NCBI GenBank assembly: GCA_022702705.1
Contig: CM040427.1
Location: forward strand, 20,235,625 to 20,299,624
DNA: 64,000 bases
Direction of reading: 5' to 3'
From: Papilionanthe hookeriana x Papilionanthe teres
Lineage: Eukaryota; Streptophyta; Magnoliopsida; Asparagales; Orchidaceae
Positions 31,834-45,829 of the stretch are shown here, piece after piece. Position 1 is the first letter of the stretch. Every line of letters starts with the position of its first letter. Below the pieces are notes generated by a model that ran no database searches, had not been told where the DNA came from, and worked only from the letters and a program-made list of their open reading frames with translations. A program made the translations under genes and the position numbers.

Positions 31834-34075
31834 TGTTGACCTCATTTTTGATGAGGTCTTCTCTTCTTCTCTTTAGTACTTAGGATCTAGCCTTAGGCTT
31901 TTCCTTCGACTATCCTAGAGGATTAGAATCGGGACCCACCACTTAGAAATTCAAACCACTTCTTAACTCCCCGCAAACTCCACAAACTTCACCGTAGACC
32001 CCTAATCACCTAGAGGGTTGAAATCAAATGTGGAAGTTTAAAGGATGAGTTCCTATAGGACTCTTTGGCCTTAGGACCGCCACAGGTGGCCCTGTCCGGT
32101 GAAGGGCCGACTTACACACACACTACACCTATACACTACACTTTCACACACATCCTAAAAACACACACATACCTAACTTGACCTCCCCGACTCATGAAGG
32201 TGATTCACATGGATTGTCCTTAACCCCTAAGCCCTTGCGCAAGAGGGTTAGGAACAACATAGTGGATGCCTCAAATGAGTCCCTTCATGGCTCATGTGGG
32301 CTTGATATGGCTTCATGGCTCAACCAAAATGATTTCATTCCACTTACAATTACTCAATCTTCATTTTTTTTGCAAATTTTCAATTTTTGACCGCCAGGAC
32401 CCTACACCCGCCTAGCCTACCCAAAGCCCTTGAAATTACCCAAATTTTTCAAAATTTCCAAATCACCCAAAATTCTCCAAAATTGACCTTGAACATTTCC
32501 TCACCAACCAAGTTGATCACCTATAGCCAAAAATACCAAAAATTCCAAAAATACCTCCCAATACCCTCCAAATACCCAAAATACCCCTCTTGACCCAAAA
32601 ATCCAAAAAATTCAGAAAATTCCCAGAAAATTCCAGAAAATCCCAAATATTCTCAATTTCATTTTGTTCAACTACACCATGGGTCAATTTTGTCAATTTA
32701 CCCCACTTTTGTCAAAACCCCCAATTTGACCCATTTTAACCCTAAGTGAACCCAATGTCAAACCAAACCTACCCAATTGACCCCAATTTTGGTCCAAATC
32801 AATTCTAAACTTCAATTAAACATTCCCAACACCAATTTAGACCAGATCCAAGTCCAATTTGATTGACATTTGAATCCAATTTCACTTTTGGCCATAATGC
32901 ACAATTTGGACCCATGACCCAAACCTAGCCCAAACCAAACCAATTTAACTCCAATTAACCCCAAATCTTTTCTAAACTTTCCCTAACATCCCTACAAACA
33001 AAACACTAACATGAATGGCCCAAAATTTGGATCCAAACCCCACTCAAATTCAACTTAAAACCAAGAGGCTCAATTTGACCTACATAGGCCCTTTTACGAA
33101 ATGAACCCAAATCCAACCCAATTCAAACCCAAACCACTCCAAACTTGTTTCAAATCAATCTTGACACATCCCTAAGCCAAACTCAACATTTATTTGGCAT
33201 GGCCCATTGCAAACTTTCCTCTTCAAAAGCCCATTTGTTAACCTAAAAGCCCACTTCCCTAAACCATTTTGAAAGCCCATCTTCACTAAATTTCAAAGGC
33301 CCAAAATTCATCGAAAGTTCATATGACACTCTTCTTCATCAAGAATTCAATTAAAGCCATCCCTTAAGTCCTAAATCCATCATCAAATGGTTTCAAATCA
33401 AGCCATATGCCAAATCCCATCAAATCACCCCTAAATTACCAAAGTTTCTAAAATCCATTTTCATGAAATTGACCAAGCTTTTTCCCAAAGCAAAGGCAAG
33501 CCATGAAGCCACTCTTAAGCCACATGCAAGCCATGTGAGTTGCTCACATGTGACCTTACTACATTGGGCAAAAGGAGGAGATCCTTTCCACATTCCCTTA
33601 TGGTAATTAACCACTCCTATGATTCCCCTTAACCATGCTTCTGCCTAATTGTGCTTAGATGGTGACTTGACCCTACTGATTATGCTGAACCAAATCACTT
33701 TCCATTCAGCCTAAACAAAGCATTGGGTGGTGCACCTAGCCCAAAAGTATGGGTTGACCCATTTGGAGCCAAAATGGCCTCTCCCCCATACCATTTTAAT
33801 CCAAGCCCTTTACACATGGCATTAACCAATTGACTGCACAAACCTCCAGCCCTGACCCACCTGGACCTGAGGGTGACCCATGCCTGCCCGCCAGCCGCCT
33901 GGGTCTCCGGAAAACACCATGGCCGAGACCTTGGGAGGAGCCAAAGTTTGGAATTCCCACTCGCCGAGCCGCCCCATCCCCAGCTGGCCATTGTAGCTGT
34001 TCTTCTCTTGCCAAGAGCAGCTGATCTCAGTCCCTAACTCCCCCTGGGAGGCCCTCCAGCCTCTCCTATATAAAC

Positions 34076-34085
34076 ACCCCCTCTC
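34076..34085 (+). promoter_or_regulatory. Probable TATA box, B 3' LTR
   Basis: CTATATAAAC is followed by acccc and a CT-rich run, the arrangement found in the 5' LTR and in A. Its position about 2.24 kb into the LTR suggests an unusually long R/U5. Confidence 0.65.
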
Positions 34086-36759
34086 TCGGCCATGGGAGAG
34101 GTGCTGAACCAACCTTAAGGAAACACTGCCAAAATCATTCCAGACCACTCTCTACACATAGAGCACTTGACTCCCACTGGATTCCAGCCCCAATTCCTCT
34201 AGCGAGCTCGATTTTGAGTTCAAACTTCAAGACAAAACTAGGACACTTCTTCACGGTGGATCAATCCCCAAATTGATTGATCCTACACCTTCACCGGACC
34301 AAGGGAAGAAGTCCACCAGCAAAAGCCCCCTCTCCAGGCCACCCATTGCTTCCAGCCTCCAAGCTTTGTGATCGGGCTTGGTCGGAATCATACCTAGACA
34401 ATTCACCAGGCCAAGGGACTTCATCTGGAGCTTGCTTGGACCCAATCGAAGGTGACACAACCCTCAAATTGAAGCCACACTTCTCTGAGCTAAGGTATGA
34501 GCTAACTCTTTATCCCGAGCTTCTGGAGATTCTCCATTTCAAATGCCTTAATTTCAATGCATGATCACCGTATAGATGTATTCGTCTCTTCGAGACGAAT
34601 CCATAGAGCACAAGAACACGAAAATTCATTAAGTATTGAGTGAGATATTAAGGATTTAGTATGGACGGTTCTTGGGCTAGGAGGCTTGGGGACGATGAAC
34701 GGATGCCGTTCATTTAATACACGCGCGGACGGCCGGCCAGGATCGCGCCGGATGAGGAGACGGAACAATACAGCGGGCCCCTAGAGCGCTGAGTCGGATG
34801 GCGACGCCGAATCAGAACACGCCGCGTGGCCTTTCGGAGACGCCGAGGTTGAGTCAGCGCCACGTGGATAAGTAGAAAAATAGGTTATTTTTCTATTTAT
34901 TTAATTCCCTAAACTTCAAAAATGCATAACTTTGTGTAGGAAAATCAAAAAAATAAAATAAAAATACCCTCTTGCTCAGTGAACAGAGGAGAATAATGTG
35001 GAAAAGAAATCATTTAATTTCATCAAGTATTTTTATTTTTAATAATTTATTTACTCTCTGCACATTTTCAATTCTCCATGCATGTATACAATTCACCATG
35101 GCATGAGACCATAGGGCTTTTGAAGCCTCTGAATTTGGGAACATTCCCTGAATTTTCCAAAGTTAGAGGCCATCCCTATGAAGAGCTATTGATTTTTCAA
35201 CTCTAGGTTGCTAGTTTGAGTATTTTAATTCCAATAATTAGCATATTGTGAAATAAATTCTAGGAAAATTTGGTGATGTTTATTATGACCAAAGGAACCT
35301 AGGAAAAATAGGTTTTGAATTAATCCACTTGGAATAACCCTAATTGGCTAAAACACCCAAAATAGGTCCTTAATTGATTAGAGCTAATCATACATCAAAT
35401 TGACTTGAAATCAATTTTCCACTGACCTTTAGGATCAGAAGAACCCACCATAAAAATTTGAAGTCAATTAGACTTGGTTAGCCCTACTAAATGGGTTGAT
35501 TAAACCATTTAGCTAATTTAAACTTTAAAAATTCATAACTTTCAAAATACTTTTCAAAAATTCACTAAATTAGTTTTGGAGCCTCTCTGATATCAGGGGA
35601 ATTTAAGAAAAATAAAATTGCAATTTTCTAAAAAAGTTGATTTTTTGCATTATTTTAATATCTTAATAATTAAAAAATAATAAAAATCACAAAAATAATA
35701 AAATTCACAAAAATAATAAAATTCACCAAAATATCACATTTTGAATTTCAATCACTTGGGAACAAATCCCATATTTTTCCTCTATAATGAGATATTAAAT
35801 TTTAAAGCCTTAAGGTAATTTTAAAATTAAAAAAATGTATATTTTTAGCATTTCCACTTAAATAACTCTAATAAATCAAAAAAAAATCAGAAAATTATAA
35901 AAATTAGTTCTCTGGTTTCCTTGATATTAGAGAGATTTTTGAAAAATATAAAATTCATTTTTCAATCTTTATTTTATTTTTAAATTAATTAATACTCCAA
36001 AACTTAAAATAATTATAATAAAAAGAATATAATACCAAAAATCACCAAAATTGGTCCAAGTGGTCATCTGGTCATTAGGAATATCCCATAATTTTCTTAA
36101 GGACAGAAACTTTCCCTTGGTCATATTATTAAATTTTCCTTGGAAATCCTTATTTTCCACCAAAAATAATTAAATAAATAAATTAAATACAAAAAAATCA
36201 CATTTTCTCCTCTAATGCCTTTATTGACATATGAGTGAAGTAACATAAAAATTTCAAGTTCATTTAAGCTCAATTTAGTGAGTTATGAAATTATTAAGCT
36301 TGAAGGGCAAAATGGTAATTAAAATTTTAATCTTTAATTAAAACTTTAGGCTTAATAAAATTAAAGAGTAAAATATTTGATCCTAATCTGATTTGGATGA
36401 TTGAAATTTAAATAATTAAAGGGTAAAAACCTACTAAACAATTTAAAAAAATAATTAAAATAAACCTTAATCAAATAATTAATTAAATTTGGAAGAATAA
36501 TAAAATTGGAATTATTAAAATAGGGATATTATTAGGAAGAGATTTGTTCTTTAATTTAAGAATCCCTAAATTAATCATCTCAATAATATTTAATTCCTAA
36601 TTAAAATGATAATTCAAATTTAAGATTTAAAATGCTAAAAGACTTAATCATTAAATTAAATTAAAGTTAAATTATTTAAATTAAACCCTTTTAAAATTTC
36701 AATTAAATTAATACTTTAACAATTACAATTAAATCATCTTTAAAACATAAAAAATAAAA

Positions 36760-37075
36760 TATTAAATTAAAATTAAAAATAAAATTATATTAAAATTTAA
36801 ATTAAATTAAATTAAAGTAAATTAAATTATAACATATTAAATTAAATCAAATTAAATCAAATTAAATTAAATTAAATTAAATTAAATCAAATTAAATTAA
36901 ATTAAATCAAATTAAATTAAATTAAATTAAATCATATCAAATCAAATTAAATTGAATTAAATTAAATTAAATAATATAATCAAGTTAAAATTAAAATCAA
37001 ATTAAATTAAATTAAAATTAAAACTAAACCAAATTAAATTAAATTAAAGTTAAATTAAATTAAATTAAATATAAC
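36760..37075 (+). repeat. (TTAAA)n-type low-complexity array, B 3' LTR
   Basis: It corresponds to 18655-19000 in the 5' LTR, but the pentamer run is shorter. Confidence 0.88.
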
Positions 37076-39181
37076 ATCACCTAAGACATAAACAAATTCA
37101 AAAATAAATATAAAGCAACTTGAACACTATTCCAAATTTAAACTCGTTAACTGAAATTAAATTAAATCACAAACCATTTGAACATCAATTTGCCCTCGAA
37201 AGCTTTTGTTATCATAACTCCTATATAGAACGTTAAGTGAAGTGTTACTTCACTCGTAGGATATTCAAATGTCCTAGTTCACTAAGTAAGATAACAACAA
37301 AACTTGAATTCCCGGATGATTAATTCATTTATATGATTAAATTCATTTGGACTTAAAATAATTCTAGCAATATTGAAAAGATGTTTGAGATTCTTCTTAA
37401 ACACTTTCTTAATATGATAGGATGTTTATAAGAACAACTGAACTTAATTATTCTTTGATGAAGAAAATCGTCCTCAAACCAAAACACAAGAACCTAGACG
37501 TCATAGGAGATGACTAGCTATAGGATTAGGAACTTGGTAGAAAACCATAACCCTTCCCTTAGTTTTACCTAGGAACTTGTTCTAAATGCTTAAATATTCT
37601 AAATTGTGTTTAAGTGCAGACTGGGATGACGGGAAGACCCTCCGAGTACGCTTTTATTTTATTGCAATTTACCTTCTTGCAATTTACTTATCGCAAATGC
37701 ACTTTACCTTTCTTGCATGATAAACAACCGTTGCATGAAAATCCACACCTTTAGGATAGTCCCTAAAACCGAAACCAAAACTAAATTAAAAGTCATTGCA
37801 AGATAAAATTCACCGCCACAATATTTCAAAATATAAAACAACTCAAAATTTAATCACAAACAGCACACAAAACTGTAATTACAACTAAATTAAAACGTCT
37901 TGTTGGATGATCGGGAATACCTCGGATGATGTAACCTACGTGTTGCTAACGGGATTTCCCACGGTCTAAATGAGAGTTTGGAACTCATTTAGTTGAGTTT
38001 AGCAAATTCATCTGGACTAAGTGAATCCGATTAAAATAACGATGCCGGAAGGATGGAACCGTGGGATCTTAACCGGTGTTGTTATAATCAACTTTAAGAT
38101 TTGTTTTAATTAAAACATAAAAAACACTTGGAAATTAAAAATTTCTCTAAACCAAAGCACTTTTCTCATCTCCTGATTTATGACTTCTAAAACTAAACCT
38201 CTGCAACAACAAGGAGCTCAGAGCATGGTGGGCGACGACGACCATCGTCATCGTGAAAACTCGAATCGGCTTCAAGAAACTTTCTTAAGAATTAAATAAC
38301 TAAGCCATAGGACTTCTAGGTAGTTTGCCTAGTGCAACATAAATCCTCAACCTTTTGTTAGGCATTTGCATTGCAAATTAAGCCCTAACCGGTCTTAGGA
38401 TTCCGAGGTAGTCATCCGATATGACATAAACCCTCATATCTTCCAGGCTATTTGTATGATTTTATCATACAAATATAAGTCCTAATTAATTAAAATTGGC
38501 AAGATCAAAACATTAAACAAATATTAGGACTTCCTAAATCCAAGCCAAACAATAGGATAGTCGGGAAATTACCGAAGTTCTCTTCGAATCTGTGATTTCT
38601 CCTACCTTTCTTCCTTTGAATTCCCAAAACAAAGTGTTCCAAATTTGATCCATTCCCTATTGAAATTCCAAAATTCAATCCCTTGAAAACTTAAACTTTG
38701 AGATTCTTGAGAGCGAATTATTGATTATTATCGAGAGTTTTCTTAGGTGATTCCCGTCACTTAAGATGTAATTAACTATAGGGGCTTGCCCTTATAGGAA
38801 TTTTAAGAACCCGAGATAATATAAACCCCGCTCAATTTCTTTGTATTAGCGGGGAACTTGTTGGCTTATAAAATTGGTTCGCAGACCAAACGGATGTCAC
38901 AAACCTTTCTAGTTTATCTAATCGAGCCCCATTATCAAGCAGTGTGTCTATTCTTCGGGATAGATACACGGTTTGTGGTGCGGTGATCGTTTATGTAAAC
39001 TATTCGAGATGTGAGATCAGTTTGATTTCACATCTCAAAATTTTCAAATTTAAAATTATTTTCAAAATCAAATACTACTTTTCAAATTATTTATCTAAAT
39101 TAAATTAAAAATTTGCCGACAATTTCTGTTAGGCGACCCCCTTTTCAAAATTAAACACACAACCTAAAAAATATGCCGAAA

Positions 39182-39186
39182 AATAC
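39182..39186. repeat. Right target-site duplication of B
   Basis: AATAC pairs with AATAT at 13729-13733. Beyond it the interrupted LTR of A resumes (ttctaggattattttaagtc), matching in reverse the B LTR stretch around 19283. Confidence 0.85.
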
Positions 39187-39477
39187 TTCTAGGATTATTT
39201 TAAGTCCAAGAGAATTTAATTATACAATGAATCAATCATTCAGGAGTTCAAGTTTTGTTATCTTGCTCAGTGGACTAGGACATTTGAATATCCTATGAGT
39301 GAAGTAATACTTCACTTGACACTCCATTTAGGAGTTATGACAATAAGAGCTCTTGAGGGCAAACCGATGTTCAAGTGATTTGTGATTCGACTTAATTTTA
39401 ATTAATGGGTTTAAGTTTGGAATAGTGTTCAAGTTGTTTTAGATTTATTTTTGAATTCTTTATGTCTTAAGTGATGT

Positions 39478-39745
39478 TACATTTTATTTAATTTAATTTA
39501 ATTTTAATTTAATTGGGTTTAATTTTAGTTTTAATTTAATTTTAATTTTAATTTAATTTAAATTTTATTTTAATTTGATTTTATTTTTTATTTTATTTAA
39601 TTTAATTTAATATGTTTTAATTTAATTTAATTTAATTTAATTTAATTTAAATTTTAATTTAAGTTTTAATTTAATTTAATTTAATTTTAATTTAATTTAA
39701 TTTAATTTAATTTTAATTTAATTTAATTTAATTTTAAATTTGGAT
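39478..39745 (-). repeat. (TTAAA)n-type low-complexity array, A LTR
   Basis: Runs of aatttaatttaattta on the plus strand are the complement of the arrays in the B LTRs. Confidence 0.88.
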
Positions 39746-42274
39746 TATCATTTTAATTAGAATTGAATATTATTGAGGTGATTAATTTAGGGATTCTTAG
39801 ATTAAAGAATAATTCTCTTCCTAATAAAATCCCTATTTTAATAATTCTAATTTTTTTATTATTATTCTTCCAAATTTAATTAATTATTTAATTAAGGTTT
39901 ATTTTAATTATTTTCAAATTGCTTGGTAGGTTTCTACCTTTTAATACCTAAGTTTCAAACATCCAAAATCAACTTAATTTCAAATATTTTACCCATCCTT
40001 TCAATTAAACCTAAAATTTTTAATTATATGTTAAAAGTTTAATTACCATTTTGCCCTTTATGCTTACTAATTCCATAACTCACTAAATTGAGCTCAAATG
40101 AATTTGAAATTTTTATGTAACTTCACTCATATGTCAATCAAGACATTAGAGGAGAAAATGTGATTTTTTCTATATTTAATTTATTTATGTAATTATTTTT
40201 GGTGGAAAATAAGAATTTTCAAGGAAAATTTAATAACATGACCAAGGGAAATTTTCTGTCCTTAAGAAAATTATGGAACATTTCTAATGACCAGAGGACC
40301 ACTTGGACCAATTTTGGTGATTTTTTGAATTATATTATTTTTATTATAATTATTTTGAGTTTTGGAGTATTAATTAATTTAAAAATAAAATAAAGGTTGA
40401 AAAATACATTTTATATTTTTCAAAAATCTCTCTAATATCAAGGGAACCAGAGAACCAATTTTTATAATTTTTTAATTTTTCTTTGATTTATTAGAATTAT
40501 TTTAGTGGAAATGCTAGAAAATACATTTTTTTAATTTTAAAATTACCTTAGGGCTTTAAAATTTAATATCTCATCATAGAGACTTAAGAAAAAATGGGGT
40601 TTGTTCCTAAGTGATTAAAATTTAAAATGTGACATTTTTGTGAATTTTATTATTTTTGTGATTTTTATTATTTTTTAATTACTAAAAATATTAAAATAAT
40701 GCAAAAATCAACTTTTTTTGGAAAATTACAATTTTAATTTTCTTAAATTCCCCTGATATCAGAGAGGCTCCAAAATCAATTTGGTTAATTTTTGAAAAGA
40801 ATTTTGAAAGTTATGAATTTTTAAAGTTTAAATTTGGCTAAATGGCTTAATCAACCCATTTGATAGAGCTAACCAAGTCCAATTGACTTCAAATTTTTAT
40901 GGTGGGTTCCTCTAACCCTAAACGTCAGTGGAGAATTGATTTCAAGTCAATTTGATGTATGATTAGCTCTAATTAATTAAGGTTCCATTTTGGATGTTCA
41001 AGCCAATTAGGGTCATTACAAGTGGATTAACTCAAGACCTATTTTCCCTAGGGTCCTCTGGTCATAAGAAACATCACCAAATTTTCTTAGAATTTATTTC
41101 ACAACATGTAAATTATTAGAATTAAAATACTCAGAATAGTAACCTAGAATTGAAAAATCAATAATTCTTCACAGGGGTGGCCTCTGACTTTGGAAAATTC
41201 AAGGAATGTTCTCAAATTTTGAGGCTTCAAAAGCCCTATGGTCTCATGCCATGGTGAATTGTATACATGCATGGAGAATTGAAATAGTGCAGAGAGTAAA
41301 TAAATTATTAAAAATCAAATACTCAATGAAATTAAATGATTTTTTTTCCACATTATTTTCCTCTCGTCCATCGAGCAAGAGTATTTTTATTTTATTTTTC
41401 TGATTTTCCTACACAAAGTTATGCATTTTTGAAGTTTAGGGAATTAAATAAATAAAAAAAATACCCTAATTTCCTACTTATCCACGCGGCGCCGCATCAA
41501 CCACGGCGTCTCCGAAGCTCCATGCGTCGTCTCTTGATTCGGCACTGCCATCTGACTGGGATGCCACGCGGCCCGCGGTTCATGTCCCGTTGCTCCGTTC
41601 GGCGCGATCCTGGTCGTCCACTTGATACACGCGCAATCCGACGGCTCCTGGTCATCGTCTACGACTGGTGTGAACCCGTGACCGTCAACCTTCTAACCCT
41701 AATTTCTCACTCGATTCTCAACGGATTTTCGTGTTCTTATGCTCTATGGATTCATCTTGAGGAGACGAACACATCCATATGGTAAACATGTATTGAAATC
41801 GACTCACATTAAATAGAGAATCTCTGTAAGCTCGGGAAGAAGAGTGAGTCCATACCTTTGGTCGAGAAGTGAAGCTTCGATCCGAGAGTTGTGTCACCTT
41901 CGATTGGGTCTAAGCAAGCTCTAGATGAAGTCCCTTGGCCAGGTGTATTGTCTAGGTATGATTTCGACCAAGCCCGATCACAAAGCCTGGAGGCTGGAAG
42001 CAATGGCTGGCCTGGTGAGGGGGCTTTTGCTGGTAAACTTCTTCTCTTGGTCTGGTGAAGGTGTAGGACCAATCAATTTGGGGATTGGCTCACCGTGAAG
42101 AAGTGTCCCGGCTTTTATGCTTAAATTTGAACTCAAAATCGAGCTCGATTGGAGGAATTGGGCTGGAATCCAGTGGGAATCAAATGCTCTATGTGTGGAG
42201 AGTGGTCTGGAATGATTTTGACAGAGTTTCCTTAAGGTTAATTCAACACTTCCTCCATGACCGAGAGAGGTGGG

Positions 42275-42284
42275 GTTTAAATAG
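42275..42284 (-). promoter_or_regulatory. Probable TATA box, A 5' LTR
   Basis: In the element sense it reads CTATTTAAAC followed by cccacctctctcgg, the same context as in the B LTRs. Confidence 0.55.
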
Positions 42285-44672
42285 GCATGGCTGGAGGCTC
42301 TCCCAGGGGGAGTTAGGGCTTGGGATCAGCTGCTCTTGGCAAGGGAAGAACAGCTACAATGGCCACTGGGCTTGGGGCAACTCAGCAAGGGAGAATTTCA
42401 ATGCTTGGCTCCTTCCAATGTCTCGGCCATGGCATTTTCCGGCGACCCAGGTGGCTGGCCGGCAGGCATGGGTTACCCTCAGGTCCGGTGGGTCAGGGCT
42501 GGAGGTTTGTGCAGTCAATTGGCCATGGACATGTGTAAAGGGCTTGGATTAAAATGGTATGGGGGAGAGGCTCATTTTGGGTTCAAATGAGTCAACCCAT
42601 GGTTTTGGGCTAGGTTCACCACCCAAGGCCTGGTTTTGGGCTGAAAAGAGTCACTTGGGTCGGCCAAGAGAAAATGGTGTGGTCTCCATCAAAATAGTTT
42701 AAGTTAATTTTGGGTTATGGTGTTGCTTTAAAGAGGTTAAAATGGCTTAAGGAAGGCTTAGGAAAGGACTTCCTCTTCTTGCCATTAATGGCTTGGTGAC
42801 AAGTCAAACCCCCCATGGCTTCATGTGGCTTGTCCATGGCTTGCATGTGGCTCCATTTGGCTCATCCTTGGCTTAGGAAAAGTGGATTCATTTATATGAA
42901 AAAGGAATTTGGAAATTTTGTCAATTTAGTGAAAATTTAGATGGTGCTTGATTTAGGTTGATTTGATGATTGATTTGGGACTTAGGAATTTATTCCAATT
43001 AAAGGGATGATGAGAAGGAATTGTCAATGTGGGCTTTGGAATGGGTTTGGGCTTTTGAATTTTACTTTGGATGGGCTTTTAAAATGGTTTAGGGAAGTGG
43101 CTTTTGGATTTTAAAATGGACTTTAGGATGAAAGTTTGGTAAAGGCTTGGGCCAAATAATTGTTTGTTTGGTTTTGGGATGTTTCATGAGTGATTTGGAA
43201 TAAATTTGAGGTGGTTTGGGCTTGAATTGGGTTGGATTTGGGTTCATTTGGTACATGAGCCAATGTAGGTCAAATTGGGCTAATTTGGGCCAATGTTGAG
43301 CTAGGGTTGAAATTGATGTAAAATTAATGTTGGGAAATGTTTATGTGAGTGTTTCAAAGAGGTTTTGACTATGGTTGGATTTTGATTTTGGGGTTTGGGC
43401 TTACTTGGGTTAGTTTTGGGTTTAGGTCAAAATTGGGCCTTTTAGCTTTGGGTTGAATTTGAGTAGGGTTTGGGTCCAAATTTTGGGCCAATTATGTTAG
43501 TGTTTTGTTTGTGGGGATGTTAAGGAAGGTTTAGAAAAGGTTTGGGGTTAATTAGAGTTGAATTAGGTTAGTTTGGGCTAAGTTTGGGTCTTGGGTCCAA
43601 ATTGGGCTTTAAGGTCAAGAGTGAAATTGGATTCAAATGCCAGTCAAATTGGGCTTAGATTTAATCTAGATTGGTGTTAGGGATGTTGAATTGAGGTTTA
43701 GAATTGAATTGGACCAGATTTTGGGTCAATTTGGTAGGTTTGGTTTGACATTGGGTTCATTTTGGGTTAAAATGGGTCAAATTAGGGATTTTGACAAAAG
43801 TGGGGTAAATTGACAAAATTGGCCCATGGTGTAGTTGAACAAAATGAAAATGGGAATATTTGGAATTTTTTGGAATTTTCTGGGAATTTTTGGAATTTTT
43901 GGATTTTTGGGTCAAGAGGGGCATTTTGGCTATTTGGAGGGTATTGGGGGGTATTTTTGGAATTTTTGGTATTTTTGGATATGAATGATCAATTTGAGTA
44001 ATGTGGGAATGTTTGGGATTGTTTTTGAGGAATTTTGGGTATTTGGAGATTTTGTTTTGAAAATTTTGGGTAATTTCAAGGGTTTTTGGTTGGTTTGGCG
44101 GGTGTAGGGTCCCGGGGGTCAAAAATTGAAAAATTAAAAAATTGAAGATTGGGTAAATGTAAGTGGAATGAAATCATTTTGGTTGAGCCATGAAGCCATA
44201 TCAAGCCCACATGAGCCATGAAGAGACTCATTTGAGGCATTCACTATGTTGTTCCTAACCCTCTTAGCCAAGGGCTTAGGGGTTAAGGACCAACCATGTG
44301 AATCACCTTCATGAGTCAGGAGGTCAAGTTGGGTATATGTGTGGTTTTAGGAGGTGTGTGAAAGTATATTGTATGAGTGTAGTGTGTGTGTGTAAGTCAG
44401 CCCTTCACCAGACCAAGCCACCCAGGGCAGTCCTAAGGCCAAAGAGTCCTACAGAACTCATCCTTTAAACTTCCACATTTGATCTCAACCCTCTAGGTGA
44501 TTAGGGGTCTACAATCAAGTTTGTGGAGTTTGTAGGGAGTTAAGAAGTGGTTTGAATTTCTAAGTGGTGGGTCCCAATTCTAATCCTCTAGGATAGTCAA
44601 GGGAAAAGCCTAAGGCTAGATCCTAAGTACTAAAAAGAAGAAGAGAAGACCTCATCAAAAATGAGGTCAACA

Positions 44673-44677
44673 GAGCC
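44673..44677. repeat. Expected right target-site duplication of A
   Basis: GAGCC directly follows the LTR end of A. The left partner lies outside the window, so the duplication is not confirmed. Confidence 0.45.
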
Positions 44678-45829
44678 CTACGAAGACAAGGCCAATCAAA
44701 ATTGACCCTTCCAATAGACTCTAACCCATTGTTCCATCCTCATTTTCCAAGTTATGAGCCACTCTGATCAAACTTATACTTAGACCCAATTTAACCATAA
44801 ATTGAGTTGGGGGCAAGCTTTCCGAGGTCAAGACAAAGCTGTAGAACCAACCTAATTGATGTTTCATCCACTAAGGCCAAGGTATGGCTAATTCGACCTA
44901 GCTTAGGCTCGAGTTTGATACTTTGTGAAGGAAACCAATTCACAATCCATCCATCACCTTATGGATGTGTTCTTCATCATCTGATGAAGCTATAGGTACA
45001 AAAAATGCTCAAATCCATCAAGAATCGAGCGAGATTTTGGCCCTAAACCATGAACGGCTTGTGGGTTTAGACCAGAGGAAGGAGATGAACCATTTTCGTG
45101 TTTTGGAAGTGGACATATCTAATTTAATCCCAGCCAATCCACTGTTCTGAATCCCATAACGGATCGACTGCATTTTGATGAGTCCAAATACACGCAAATT
45201 AACCTTAAATTAATAAATAATCCATATCTTTGCATAAAAAATCACAAAAATACAATAAAAATATCCCTGCACTCGGGATAATGAGAGGAATAACTTAGAA
45301 ATGAAATCATGAATTAAGGAGTTATATTTAATTTTTAATTAATTAAATACTCTCTGGAGTAATTTAATTATTAAAAATTTTTTACAATTCCAAAAATTCT
45401 GAAATTTTCACAAAATATTCTTTCCATCCTTAGAGACATTCTGTGATTTTTCTATGGATAGGAAAATTCTCTGGTGTCTAATTTCCTAATTTTTATCAAA
45501 CTTTATAACTAATTCCAAAAATAATTATAAAGATTAAAGAATTTGAAAATTAAATTTAAAAATGGTTAGGAAATTTAGAGTAACATTTCTAAACTCTAAA
45601 ATGACAACTTCTAGCCATTTATAAATTTAAGAAATGACATTTATATCACTGAGGGTTAAGAATATAGATTCTAAAATTAAATTTAAAATACTAAAACCCT
45701 TAGATCTAAAAGTTACCATAGGAACCTTATGCTTGGTTCAACTCATATTAAACTAAGTGTAAAACCTTCACCTTTATGTCCAAGCCCAAATGGACCTAAC
45801 CCAACCCCAACTCATGTTAACCCATAATA

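Larger units (their letters stand above)
13734..39181 (+). mobile_element. Element B: complete-length 25.4-kb Tat/Ogre retrotransposon
   Basis: B is bounded by two LTRs of 7,381 and 7,348 bp, each starting with TGTTGACC. The 5' LTR ends in CA; the 3' LTR ends in AA after one substitution. A 4/5-matching target duplication flanks it. The internal region (21115-31833) holds PBS, leader, ORF1, gag, protease, RT, two RNase H domains, integrase, a minisatellite-bearing UTR and a PPT-like tract. The total size is in the range of Ogre giants. It lies inside the 5' LTR of A in the opposite orientation. LTR copies differ by about 1% in some stretches and 4-5% in one 300-bp stretch I compared by eye. 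Confidence 0.95.
31834..39181 (+). repeat. 3' LTR of B (7.35 kb)
   Basis: It starts with TGTTGACC and has the same internal order as the 5' LTR: G-poor tract, TATA-type box, GC-rich patch (34690-34870), AT-rich DNA, (TTAAA)n region, and the terminal 60-bp duplication. The end aligns with the 5' LTR as GCCGAAA, against GCTGACA. Small indels relative to the 5' LTR occur, for example near 35780. No gene is seen in it. Confidence 0.94.
39187..44672 (-). repeat. 5' LTR of A, 5' (U3-side) part
   Basis: This is the remainder of the A LTR beyond B, read leftward from GGTCAACA (44665-44672, the complement of TGTTGACC). With 11982-13733 it makes about 7.24 kb, matching the B LTRs. It has the (AATTT)n array, the GC-rich patch near 41480-41700, a TATA-type box, and the T/G-rich complement of the G-poor tract (43100-44110). 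The open frames inside are not genes. Confidence 0.93.

Noticed and set aside
32387..32593. Pro/Gln/Asn-rich ORF in the LTR, also at 14167-14493
   Set aside because: It is a by-product of the G-poor tract, which has few stop codons in one frame. No protein family is visible.
33695..34148. Three overlapping minus-strand ORFs near the TATA region of the B LTR
   Set aside because: They lie in the GC-richer promoter area where stop codons are rare. There is no conserved motif, and the frames differ between LTR copies.
35969..36163. 64-codon ORF starting MVENKDFQGKFNN, also present at 40199-40393
   Set aside because: It lies antisense within homologous LTR positions of A and B and is broken in the 5' LTR of B. 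Its similarity reflects LTR identity, not selection on a protein.
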